The translations under genes and the position numbers were made by a program. A DNA stretch of 64,000 nt from Gp6-AA40 sp036407095 (GTDB lineage Bacteria; Acidobacteriota; Vicinamibacteria; Vicinamibacterales; UBA2999), in NCBI GenBank assembly GCA_036407095.1, contig DASWZV010000065.1, positions 128,978 through 192,977 on the forward strand, in the 5' to 3' direction. Positions within the stretch are counted from its first letter, which is position 1; every line of letters begins with the position of its first letter. Below are positions 1 to 15,622 of the stretch, in pieces. The notes under the pieces are model-generated. The model was not told the origin of the DNA. It ran no database searches and saw nothing but the letters and a program-made list of their open reading frames with translations.

Positions 1-9
1 CCGTGCCTC

Positions 10-48
10 TGTAGTTCGTGAGTGGCCACCTGACGGCGGCCCCTACGA
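10..48. repeat. REP-like hairpin downstream of rpoC
   Basis: An imperfect palindrome (GGCCACC / GGCGGCC arms) followed by CCCCTAC lies just beyond the rpoC stop codon. The C-rich arm ending in CTAC matches the GTAG/CTAC-bounded elements seen at 11123, 19953, 30940 and 36585. No U-tract follows it on the rpoC strand, so it is not a convincing intrinsic terminator. Confidence 0.45.
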
Positions 49-54
49 GCGTCT

Positions 55-4272
<4,218 letters not shown>

Positions 4273-4287
4273 AGGTTCCTATCGCTA

Positions 4288-4382
4288 GCAGGCCTCAGGG
4301 CCCAGGCCTCAGGCCTCAGTGCTGTCTCAGGGCTCAGACCTGGCCCAGCCCTGGGGCCAGAGGCCTGAGCCCTGCGGCCTTC
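4288..4382. repeat. word-tandem hairpin in the rpoB-rpoC spacer
   Basis: The spacer is built from repeated GGCCTCAG/GGCCCAGG words on the left and their complements (AGGCCTGAGCCCTG) on the right, around a centre reading ACCTGGCCCAGCCCTGGGG. It can fold into a long imperfect hairpin. The same words recur at 14016-14047 and 44259-44350. Function is unknown; it is transcribed within the rpoBC message. Confidence 0.65.
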
Positions 4383-4385
4383 TGC

Positions 4386-8690
<4,305 letters not shown>

Positions 8691-8728
8691 CTCTGACTGA
8701 TCCTCGAGGATCGGAAGTCGAAGGAAAC

Positions 8729-8779
8729 GGCGGGCCCGCGGCGGACCCGCCCAGGTATTAAGACCACCGCGATGGTGGT
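8729..8779 (-). other. two hairpins in the rplL-rpoB spacer
   Basis: The 135-bp rplL-rpoB spacer holds two stem-loops: GGCGGGCC/GACCCGCC with one mismatch (8729-8751) and ACCACC-GCGAT-GGTGGT (8763-8779). Their position matches that of the partial transcription attenuator/RNase III site known between rplL and rpoB in E. coli. No U-run follows either one on the transcribed strand, so attenuation is an inference from position only. Confidence 0.35.
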
Positions 8780-8825
8780 ACGGTCTCCGCCTCCGCCTCC
8801 GGCGGGCTTCGGCGGGACAAGTCCT

Positions 8826-9218
8826 TTACGCGATCGAGACCTTGGCGCCGACTTCTTCGAACTTCTTCTTGATTGCGGCTGCTTCGTCCTTGCTCGCGCC
8901 CTCCTTGATCGGCTTGGGCGCGCTCTCCACCAGGTCCTTGGCTTCCTTCAGTCCCAGGTTGGTGACTTCACGGACGACCTTGATGACCTTGATCTTATCG
9001 GCGCCGACTTCGGTCAGCGTGACGTTGAACTCGGTCTTCTCCTCGGCCGGCGCTGCGGCACCGCCACCCGCGGCCGGGGCACCCGCCATCGCGACCGGCA
9101 CGGCTGCCGCCGCCGATACGCCGAGCTCCTGCTCGAGCGCTTTCACGAGCTGCGACAGCTCGAGGACGCTGATGCCCTTGATGTAGTCGACCACCTGCTG
9201 CTGGTTCAATTCGGCCAT
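8826..9218 (-). CDS. rplL: 50S ribosomal protein L7/L12
   Basis: This protein forms the multimeric ribosomal stalk that recruits translation GTPases. The 130-residue product has the N-terminal dimerisation helix, an alanine/glycine-rich hinge (residues about 35-60, AAAAVPVAMAGAPAAGGGAA) and the C-terminal domain with the conserved EKTEFNV and GLKEAKDLVE segments. Its length is normal. It sits between rplJ and rpoB as in most bacteria; the rplJ-rplL gap contains a palindromic repeat. Confidence 0.98.
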   Translation of the reverse strand: MAELNQQQVVDYIKGISVLELSQLVKALEQELGVSAAAAVPVAMAGAPAAGGGAAAPAEEKTEFNVTLTEVGADKIKVIKVVREVTNLGLKEAKDLVESAPKPIKEGASKDEAAAIKKKFEEVGAKVSIA

Positions 9219-9237
9219 TTCTCTCTCCTCACGCGTG

Positions 9238-9338
9238 CCAGGCTCTAGGCTCTCGGCGCTAGGCTCTGGGCAATCGAGTTGAAACCACTCGGGTTCGTCT
9301 CCAGGCCCACAGCCCGGAGCCGAAAGCCCAAAGCCCTA
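9238..9338. repeat. word-tandem hairpin in the rplJ-rplL spacer
   Basis: The left half repeats AGGCTCT words (CCAGGCTCTAGGCTCTCGG). The right half repeats the degenerate complement (AGCCCGGAGCCGAAAGCCC). Reverse-complementing the right half reproduces the word pattern of the left with scattered substitutions. The last bases, CCCTAAC, also supply the TAG stop codon of rplJ. Confidence 0.6.
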
Positions 9339-9869
9339 ACTTGCTTGTTCGCTCTTCTTCTTCGCCGCCTCGTTGAGCACCGTCACCAGATTGCGCGGCG
9401 TTGCCGACAACACCGTCACCAGCTGCTGCATCGGTGCCTGCAACAGGAAGAGCAGCTTCGAATACAACTCCGGCCTGCCCGGCAGCGTCGCGAGATCGGT
9501 GACCGCCGCCGGCTTGATCTCCTGACCCTGCACGACCGCCGCTTTGATCTTCAGCGCCGGCGCGCTCTTCATGAACGTCGTGAGCGCCTTGGCCAGCGCC
9601 ACGGCGTCGTCGCCGGTGTAGGCAACGGCAGTCGTCCCCTCGAAGTGCTTCTCGAGGATCGCCAGCTTCGTGCCCTTGCTCGCGCGCTTGGCGAGCGTGT
9701 TCTTCACGACCTTGTACTGCGCCTTGACGCCGCGGACCTGCCGCCGCAGCTCCGTCACCGCCGGCACGTTCAGGCCGCGATAGTCGACCAGGATCGCCGT
9801 GTCGGCCGCTTTGAACGCGGTCGATAGCGCCTGGAGTTCGGTTTCTTTCTCCGCTTTCGTGACAGCCAT
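9336..9869 (-). CDS. rplJ: 50S ribosomal protein L10
   Basis: This protein is the base of the ribosomal stalk and binds 23S rRNA and L7/L12 dimers. It has 177 residues, with the conserved ILVDYRGLNVPAVTELRRQV segment near residue 30 and the C-terminal helix region that anchors L12. Its ATG overlaps the rplA stop codon by one base (TGATG at 9867-9871). There is therefore no room for the separate leader that carries the L10 autoregulatory site in E. coli. The C-terminus ends in a Lys-rich tail just inside a palindromic repeat. Confidence 0.97.
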   Translation of the reverse strand: MAVTKAEKETELQALSTAFKAADTAILVDYRGLNVPAVTELRRQVRGVKAQYKVVKNTLAKRASKGTKLAILEKHFEGTTAVAYTGDDAVALAKALTTFMKSAPALKIKAAVVQGQEIKPAAVTDLATLPGRPELYSKLLFLLQAPMQQLVTVLSATPRNLVTVLNEAAKKKSEQAS

Positions 9870-10573
9870 CAGTGTTTCACCCGCTCATCGATGTGGGCCG
9901 TATCGATCGAGACGCCCGGCCCCATCGTCGACGACACGACGACGGACTTGAGGTACTTGCCCTTGGCCGCCGCCGGCTTGGCCCTGACCACGCTGTCGAC
10001 GAGCGCGTGCGCGTTGTCGATGAGGCTCTGCGCCGGAAACGAGATCTTGCCGACGGGTGCGTGGATGATGCCGGTCTTGTCGACGCGGAACTCCACCTTG
10101 CCCGCCTTGATCTCTTTGATTGCCTGCACCACGTTGGGTGTCACGGTGCCGGTCTTCGGGTTCGGCATGAGGCCGCGAGGACCGAGCACTTTTCCGAGCT
10201 TGCCGACGCCGCGCATCATGTCGGGGGTCGCGACCACCGCATCGAAGTCCATCCATCCGCCGAGGATCTTCTCGACGATGTCGTCGCCACCGACGAAGTC
10301 GGCGCCCGCGTCCTGGGCTTCCTTCTGCTTGTCGGCGCCGGCGATGACGAGAACCCGCTTGCTCTTGCCGAGCCCGTGCGGCAGGACCACCGTGCCGCGC
10401 ACCATCTGGTCCGCGTGCTTGGGGTCGACACCGAGGCGCATCGCCATCTCGACCGTCTCGTCGAACTTGGCGTACTTCACCTTCTGGATCAAAGGCATCG
10501 CCTCTTCGAGCGAATAGGGCCGCTCCTGGATCTGCGCTGCGGCTGCCGTAAATTTCTTGCCGTGCTTTGCCAT
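9869..10573 (-). CDS. rplA: 50S ribosomal protein L1
   Basis: This protein forms the L1 stalk of the large subunit and, in other bacteria, represses its own operon. The 234-residue product is of normal length, with the signature GLMPNPKTGTVT region near residue 130 and the rRNA-binding IGKISFP-like segment (APVGKISFPAQSL). It is translationally coupled to rplJ through a one-base stop/start overlap. The spacer upstream towards rplK carries a long perfect palindrome. Confidence 0.98.
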   Translation of the reverse strand: MAKHGKKFTAAAAQIQERPYSLEEAMPLIQKVKYAKFDETVEMAMRLGVDPKHADQMVRGTVVLPHGLGKSKRVLVIAGADKQKEAQDAGADFVGGDDIVEKILGGWMDFDAVVATPDMMRGVGKLGKVLGPRGLMPNPKTGTVTPNVVQAIKEIKAGKVEFRVDKTGIIHAPVGKISFPAQSLIDNAHALVDSVVRAKPAAAKGKYLKSVVVSSTMGPGVSIDTAHIDERVKH

Positions 10574-10630
10574 GTGCCTCCTTGTGGTCCAAGCGGCGCG
10601 TGATCACGCGCCTCCCACGTTTCTGTAACC

Positions 10631-10679
10631 GGGTCGGGAGTCATTTTCGAAATGACTCCTGGAAAATGACTCCCGACCC
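10631..10679. repeat. family-A palindrome between rplK and rplA
   Basis: Perfect 17-bp arms, GGGTCGGGAGTCATTTT at 10631-10647 and its complement at 10663-10679, enclose 15 bases. The loop holds a second partial copy of the right arm (AAATGACTCC), so the left arm can pair with either. Related copies occur at 27176, 45452 and 50891. Confidence 0.85.
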
Positions 10680-10681
10680 CT

Positions 10682-11107
10682 TTATCCGATCACGTCGATT
10701 CCCATCGATCTCGCCGTACCGCGAACGGTCTTCACCGCGGCAGCCAGGTCGGTGCAGTTGAGATCCGGCATCTTCTGCTTCGCGATGTCCTCGACCTGCT
10801 TGGCCGTCACGGTGCCGACCTTGTTCCGATTCGGCTCGGCCGAGCCTTTCGCCAGGTTCGCCACCTTCTTCAGCAGCACCGACGCCGGCGGCGTCTTGGT
10901 GATGAAGCTGTAGCTGCGATCGGCGTAGATCGTCACGACGACCGGAATGATCAGACCATCGTCTTTGGCTGTCTTCGCGTTGAAGTTCTTGCAGAAGTCC
11001 ATGATGTTCACGCCGTGCGGGCCGAGCGCGGTCCCGACCGGCGGCGCGGGCGTCGCCTTGCCCGCGGAGATCTGCAACTTCACCATCGCCTGAACTTTTT
11101 TCGCCAT
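10682..11107 (-). CDS. rplK: 50S ribosomal protein L11
   Basis: This protein binds the GTPase-associated centre of 23S rRNA and is needed for stringent-response signalling. The 141-residue product is typical. The N-terminal proline-rich segment (GKATPAPPVGTALG), the conserved GVNIMDFCKNFN motif and the C-terminal RNA-binding domain ending in GTARSMGIDV are all present. It follows nusG with a short REP-like hairpin between them. Confidence 0.98.
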   Translation of the reverse strand: MAKKVQAMVKLQISAGKATPAPPVGTALGPHGVNIMDFCKNFNAKTAKDDGLIIPVVVTIYADRSYSFITKTPPASVLLKKVANLAKGSAEPNRNKVGTVTAKQVEDIAKQKMPDLNCTDLAAAVKTVRGTARSMGIDVIG

Positions 11108-11122
11108 CGTGTCTCACGGTGC

Positions 11123-11143
11123 GGCGGGCCTAGAAGGCCCGCC
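11123..11143. repeat. REP-like hairpin between nusG and rplK
   Basis: Perfect 9-bp arms GGCGGGCCT-AGA-AGGCCCGCC are followed by CCTAC, the family-B/C signature. It lies in the 48-bp nusG-rplK gap. Confidence 0.7.
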
Positions 11144-11155
11144 CCTACACTGTCC

Positions 11156-11680
11156 CTAAATCTTTTCTACCTGCAGAAAATCCAATTCCACCGGCGTCGC
11201 GCGGCCGAAGATCGTCACCATCACCTTCAACGTGTTGCGATCGAGGTTCACCTCGTCGACCACGCCGTTGAAGCTGGTGAAGGGGCCTTCGTTGATCCGC
11301 ACGTGATCGCCCTTCTCGAACGTGTACTTCGGCTTCGGCTTTTCGGCTGCCGATTTCACCTGCTCGAGGATGTGCTCGACCTCTTCCTTGCTGAGCGGCG
11401 TCGGCTTGGTGCCGGCGCCCACGAAACCGGTGACCTTCGGCGTGTTCTTCACGACGTGCCACGCGTGGTCGGACATCGTCATCTCGACCAGGATGTAGCC
11501 CGGGAAGAACCGCCGTGCGCTCTTCACCTCGCGGCCGCCGCGTTTCTCGACGATGTCCTCCGTGGGAATGAGTACCTCGCCGATCTCATTCTGAAGACCG
11601 TAGGCCTGTACCCGCTGTTCGAGCGACTCCTTCACCTTGTTTTCGAAGCCCGAATAGGTGTGCACGATGTACCAGTTCAT
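11156..11680 (-). CDS. nusG: transcription termination/antitermination factor NusG
   Basis: This factor binds RNA polymerase beta' clamp helices, couples transcription to translation or Rho, and aids elongation. From the chosen start MNWYIVHTYSGFE the product is 174 residues with an N-terminal NGN domain and a C-terminal KOW motif (GDHVRINEGPFTSFNGVV). This start has a GAGG ribosome-binding site 8 bases upstream. A second possible start six codons upstream (MTEVATM, 11698) overlaps the secE stop as ATGA but has no visible Shine-Dalgarno sequence. Confidence 0.96.
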   Translation of the reverse strand: MNWYIVHTYSGFENKVKESLEQRVQAYGLQNEIGEVLIPTEDIVEKRGGREVKSARRFFPGYILVEMTMSDHAWHVVKNTPKVTGFVGAGTKPTPLSKEEVEHILEQVKSAAEKPKPKYTFEKGDHVRINEGPFTSFNGVVDEVNLDRNTLKVMVTIFGRATPVELDFLQVEKI

Positions 11681-11694
11681 GGTCGCGACCTCGG

Positions 11695-11958
11695 TCATGC
11701 CACACCAAATCGTCGGAAGATCCAGTTCACACCCCAGTTGATCGCGACATCGAAGCCCCAGAGATACAAGCCGAAGAACGCCGACGTCACGACGACGACC
11801 ATCGTGGTGGCGTACACCTCGCGGCGCGAGGGCCACGTCACGCGACGCATCTCGTTGCGCACCTCGGCGAGGAAGGTGCGCGAATTGGACCACCAGCCGC
11901 CAATCCCGCCGCCGCCTTCGCGTTCGCCGCCTGGTCTGACCTGTTCAACGGTGCTCAT
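11695..11958 (-). CDS. secE: preprotein translocase subunit SecE
   Basis: This is the small membrane subunit that clamps SecY. At 87 residues it is the short one-helix type. A cytoplasmic amphipathic region with the conserved LAEVRNEMRRVTWPSRREV stretch (residues about 31-49) is followed by one transmembrane helix (TMVVVVTSAFFGLYLWGF). The N-terminus is Gly-rich. It lies immediately upstream of nusG, as in most bacteria. Confidence 0.96.
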   Translation of the reverse strand: MSTVEQVRPGGEREGGGGIGGWWSNSRTFLAEVRNEMRRVTWPSRREVYATTMVVVVTSAFFGLYLWGFDVAINWGVNWIFRRFGVA

Positions 11959-12040
11959 ACTGCCTGCCTGATTCCTACCCGCCGTCGTAATCCGCCCGCT
12001 TGTGACTCGCTAGCGACCATTCCTGACTCGCCAACCATAG

Positions 12041-12186
12041 CCCGCATCCAGTCCGCCTTCCACCTCCGCGCTGCGCGCTCCGGTGGACAAGCCGCCTGAC
12101 CTTCTTCGATCCTGCTCAGAAGTGGCCAGCACTACCCTGGTTCACCAACCGTAGCTCGGGTCAGCGAAGTCTCCGCGAGCGAAGGT
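12041..12186. repeat. repeat-filled spacer between tRNA-Trp and secE
   Basis: About 230 bp separate tRNA-Trp from secE. No open frame looks coding. The stretch holds degenerate palindromic pieces (CTCCGCGCTGCGCGCTCCGG; GTAGCTCGGGTCAGCGAAG; TCCGCGAGCGAAGGTTGG) of the same style as those around 14049-14134 and 42849-42907, a family built on CCGCCTTCGC and AAGCTACGGC words. Confidence 0.5.
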
Positions 12187-12262
12187 TGGCAGGTCAGGAG
12201 GGACTCGAACCCCCAGCCCTCGGTTTTGGAGACCGATGCTCTACCAATTGAGCTACTGACCT
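12187..12262 (-). tRNA. tRNA-Trp (CCA anticodon)
   Basis: A 76-nt cloverleaf can be read on the minus strand. The acceptor stem is AGGTCAG/CTGACCT, the anticodon stem TCGGT/ACCGA with loop CT-CCA-AA, and the T-loop TTCGAGT. The 3' CCA is encoded. It lies between rpmG and secE, the usual place for this tRNA. Confidence 0.97.
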
Positions 12263-12268
12263 GTTCGA

Positions 12269-12374
12269 CCAGGAAGCAGGACTCAGGCATCAGGAGGATG
12301 CAGGCGCTTCCTGTTTCCGCCTCGTTCCTCTGATTCCTGCGTCCTGCTGCATCCTGATTCCTGCTTCCTGATGC
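12269..12374. repeat. word-tandem hairpin between rpmG and tRNA-Trp
   Basis: The left arm is made of AGGAAGCAGG/ACTCAGGCATCAGG words. The right arm contains GCATCCTGATTCCTGCTTCC at 12349-12368, and 24 bases from 12349 are identical to 22585 and 33640. Together they can form a long imperfect hairpin just downstream of rpmG. Confidence 0.7.
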
Positions 12375-12524
12375 CTATTTCGTTTCCTTGTGGTCCGTGT
12401 GCTTGCGACAGAAACGGCAGTACTTGCTGAACTCGAGCCGCTCGGTCGTCTTCTTCTTGTTCTTCGTCGTGCTGTAGTTCCGCCGCTTGCACACGCCGCA
12501 CGCCATGTGAATGATGTCGCGCAT
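12375..12524 (-). CDS. rpmG: 50S ribosomal protein L33
   Basis: A small basic large-subunit protein of 49 residues, read from MRDIIHMACGVCKRRNYSTT to HTDHKETK. Four cysteines in two CxxC pairs (C9/C12 and C36/C39) mark it as the zinc-binding form of L33. It starts two bases after the tuf stop codon and precedes tRNA-Trp and secE, a common arrangement. Confidence 0.97.
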   Translation of the reverse strand: MRDIIHMACGVCKRRNYSTTKNKKKTTERLEFSKYCRFCRKHTDHKETK

Positions 12525-12526
12525 AA

Positions 12527-13726
<1,200 letters not shown>

Positions 13727-13927
13727 GTGCGTGTGTGCTCGCTATTGCTATGAAGTAATACCGCCCGTTCGTCGTCCCTTACTCACTGCCCGCCAAACGA
13801 TGTCGCCTTCGCCAACGGCCGCTCGCCCTTCGACTCGCTTCGCTCGCTCAGGACGTTCTCCCTGTGCTGCCTGGCTCGCCATGAGCGAACCTGTGGTTCG
13901 CCAGAGGCGAAGCGCAGGTGAGTCGAA
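13727..13927. other. repeat-containing spacer between tRNA-Thr(GGT) and tuf
   Basis: This 200-bp transcribed spacer has no plausible gene. It contains a CCCTTCGACTCGCTTCGCTC element (about 13829-13850), whose core also appears inside alr at 23693-23740, and a hairpin-forming GCGAACCTGTGGTTCGC near 13878. I see no promoter of good quality for tuf alone. Confidence 0.5.
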
Positions 13928-14003
<76 letters not shown>

Positions 14004-14015
14004 CCAAAAAAACAA

Positions 14016-14134
14016 AGGGCTCGGGGCTCAGGCCCCAGGCCTCAGTTCAACCAGTCCGCCTTCGGCGAGACAGCCTTCGGCCGGCTCGCCTAGCCGAAGC
14101 CCACGCTTCGGCGACAGCTCGCGTGAGCGAAGGC
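14016..14134. repeat. mixed palindromic repeats between tRNA-Gly and tRNA-Thr
   Basis: The first 32 bases carry GGGCTCAGGCCCCAGGCCTC words, matching the rpoB-rpoC and rplY-prs hairpins. The rest (about 14049-14134) consists of overlapping inverted pieces such as GCCTTCGGCGAGACAGCCTTCGG and CGAAGCCCACGCTTCGG. No gene is visible. Confidence 0.5.
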
Positions 14135-14209
14135 TGGAGCGGGAGACGGGGATCGAACCCGCGACCAACAGCTTGGAAGGCTGTGACTCTACCACTGAGT
14201 TACTCCCGC
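14135..14209 (-). tRNA. tRNA-Gly (TCC anticodon)
   Basis: A 75-nt cloverleaf with acceptor stem GCGGGAG/CTCCCGC, anticodon stem ACAGC/GCTGT and loop CT-TCC-AA. The CCA end is encoded. It is equivalent to glyT in the tufB tRNA cluster. Confidence 0.97.
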
Positions 14210-14393
14210 CTTCGCGCTTCGCCGACTCGCCAGTCGACGACCGCTCGCTACCCTCGCGCTACGGCGAGGCAGGCTCCGCTGACCTCCGCACAAACCAACT
14301 AGCCGGCGATTGAAACCTCCCTCTCGAAGCGATCGGCCCAACCGTCGCCGCGCGCACGCGCGGCGACGAAGAAAAACGGGAGGGGAGGCCCTT

Positions 14394-14451
14394 CCCCACC
14401 AACCTCCGGCCGCGCGCCAACCTTTCCGCGCGCGGGAAAAGGTTGGTGGGG
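14394..14451. repeat. nested palindrome abutting the tRNA-Tyr 3' end
   Basis: Outer arms CCCCACCAACCT (14394-14405) and AGGTTGGTGGGG (14440-14451) enclose an inner palindrome (CCAACCTTTCCGCG / CGCGGGAAAAGGTTGG, 14417-14446). The outer right arm includes the last acceptor bases, the discriminator and the CCA of tRNA-Tyr. The remaining spacer towards tRNA-Gly (14210-14393) shows only degenerate palindromic fragments and no gene. Confidence 0.6.
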
Positions 14452-14530
14452 AGGGGAGGGTTCGAACCTCCGTAGCCACATGGGCGGCAGATTTACAGTC
14501 TGCTGCGATTGACCGCTCCGCCACCTCCCC
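14444..14530 (-). tRNA. tRNA-Tyr (GTA anticodon)
   Basis: An 87-nt class II tRNA with a long variable arm. The acceptor stem is GGGGAGG/CCTCCCC, the anticodon stem GCAGA/TCTGC with loop CT-GTA-AA, and the T-stem GGAGG/CCTCC. The CCA end is encoded. It corresponds to tyrU of the tufB cluster. Confidence 0.97.
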
Positions 14531-14543
14531 GAAAATGTCTGTC

Positions 14544-14638
14544 GCTGAAGGCTTCAGGAATCAGGGATCACGCTTCACCGCGCACACGGATCGAAACCGT
14601 GGACAGCGCTGAGGCGTGATGCCTGATGCCTGATTCCT
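14544..14638. repeat. word-tandem hairpin between tRNA-Thr(TGT) and tRNA-Tyr
   Basis: The left arm GGCTTCAGGAATCAGGGATC and the right arm GCGTGATGCCTGATGCCTGATTCC pair imperfectly around a GCGCACACGGATCG-centred loop. It has the same design as the elements at 12269 and 33571. Confidence 0.6.
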
Positions 14639-14691
14639 TCACGTGTTGTTGGAATGGCGCGTTTCCCTGAAGAGCCGCGTGAGTTCGTCGG

Positions 14692-14768
14692 TGGAGCTGG
14701 CGGAGGGATTTGAACCCCCGACCGGCTGATTACAAATCAGCTGCTCTACCGGACTGAGCTACGCCAGC
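14692..14768 (-). tRNA. tRNA-Thr (TGT anticodon)
   Basis: A 77-nt cloverleaf with acceptor stem GCTGGCG/CGCCAGC, anticodon stem GCTGA/TCAGC and loop TT-TGT-AA. The CCA end is encoded. It is the first gene of the tRNA-tuf cluster (thrU position) and lies just downstream of a promoter-like sequence. Confidence 0.97.
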
Positions 14769-14782
14769 CAGACAAAGGGCAA

Positions 14783-14812
14783 ATAATAGCACTTCCCGTG
14801 CCAGTAGTGCAA
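14783..14812 (-). promoter_or_regulatory. sigma-70-type promoter of the tRNA-tuf-rpoBC block
   Basis: On the minus strand TTGCAC (14812-14807) and TATTAT (14788-14783) are separated by 18 bases. The expected start point lies about 8-9 bases upstream of tRNA-Thr(TGT). It is the best promoter-like sequence between rlmB and the tRNA cluster. That it drives the whole 14-kb block is an inference from gene order. Confidence 0.65.
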
Positions 14813-14830
14813 GGCAATGCCCAGCCTGAG

Positions 14831-15601
14831 CTAACTCTCTGGTTCCTCGGACCTTGCATCACGTCCGTGGGGGACGGTCGCTGCCCGTAAGTTGCGCCTC
14901 TGCCTGACGGCCTCAAACAGTATGACGCCGGCGGCGACAGAGACGTTGATGCTCCCGACGTGTCCCTGCATCGGGATCGACGCCAGACGGTCACATCGCT
15001 GGCGTACGAGACGACGCAACCCCGGACCTTCCGAACCAAGCACGATCGCGGTCGGCGCCGTCAGATCGACTGTATCGTACACGGTCCGCGCCTCACTCGC
15101 GAGTCCGAGCGTCCAGATACCCAGATCCTTGAGTTCCTCGAGCGCGCGCGCGATGTTCACGACCTCGGCGATCTTGACGTGTGCCACCGCTCCCGACGAC
15201 GCCTTGGCGGCGACGCTGGACCGCGCGGCCGACCGGCGCGCCTGCACGACGACGCCGTCGACGCCGGTGGCATCGGCGGACCGCAGGATCGCGCCCAGGT
15301 TGTGCGGGTCCTCGATACCGTCGAGCACCAGTAGGAGCGGCACGTCACGAGCCCCCGTGACGAGCTCCGCGATGCTGTAGTCGCTCGCATCGTCGATATC
15401 GGCGACCACGCCCTGATGCACCCCGCCATTGGCCTTGCGCCCCAGCACGTCGACCGGGACCCGCTGCGGTGCCAGGCCATGCGTCGCCGCAAAGGCCACC
15501 AGCTGCCGCATACGCTCGTCGTCGCGGCCGGAAGTCCAGAGCGACTTCACGCGGCCGGCGCGCAGCGCTTCGAGCACGGGGTTGATGCCGTAAACGATCA
15601 C
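14831..15601 (-). CDS. rlmB: 23S rRNA (guanosine-2'-O-)-methyltransferase RlmB-like (TrmH/SpoU family)
   Basis: A SpoU-family enzyme that 2'-O-methylates an RNA guanosine (G2251 of 23S rRNA for RlmB). The 256-residue product has an N-terminal substrate-binding domain (residues 1-70, MIVYGINPVLEALRAGRVK...) and the knotted methyltransferase domain. The three SpoU motifs are present: DPHNLGAILRSADATG, IVLGSEGPGLRRLVR and INVSVAAGVILFE. The exact target cannot be told from sequence; RlmB fits length and domain layout best. It is the last gene of the run starting with dnaB. Confidence 0.9.
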   Translation of the reverse strand: MIVYGINPVLEALRAGRVKSLWTSGRDDERMRQLVAFAATHGLAPQRVPVDVLGRKANGGVHQGVVADIDDASDYSIAELVTGARDVPLLLVLDGIEDPHNLGAILRSADATGVDGVVVQARRSAARSSVAAKASSGAVAHVKIAEVVNIARALEELKDLGIWTLGLASEARTVYDTVDLTAPTAIVLGSEGPGLRRLVRQRCDRLASIPMQGHVGSINVSVAAGVILFEAVRQRRNLRAATVPHGRDARSEEPES

Positions 15602-15622
15602 TGAGACCTGAAGTTCAGAAAT

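Noticed and set aside
8729..8751. Intrinsic terminator between rplL and rpoB.
   Set aside because: No U-tract follows on the transcribed strand; kept only as a possible attenuator or processing hairpin.
14394..14530. tRNA-Tyr 3' end as the attachment site of an integrated element.
   Set aside because: There is no integrase gene nearby and no second copy of the tRNA end at a distance; the neighbouring genes are core genes in conserved order.
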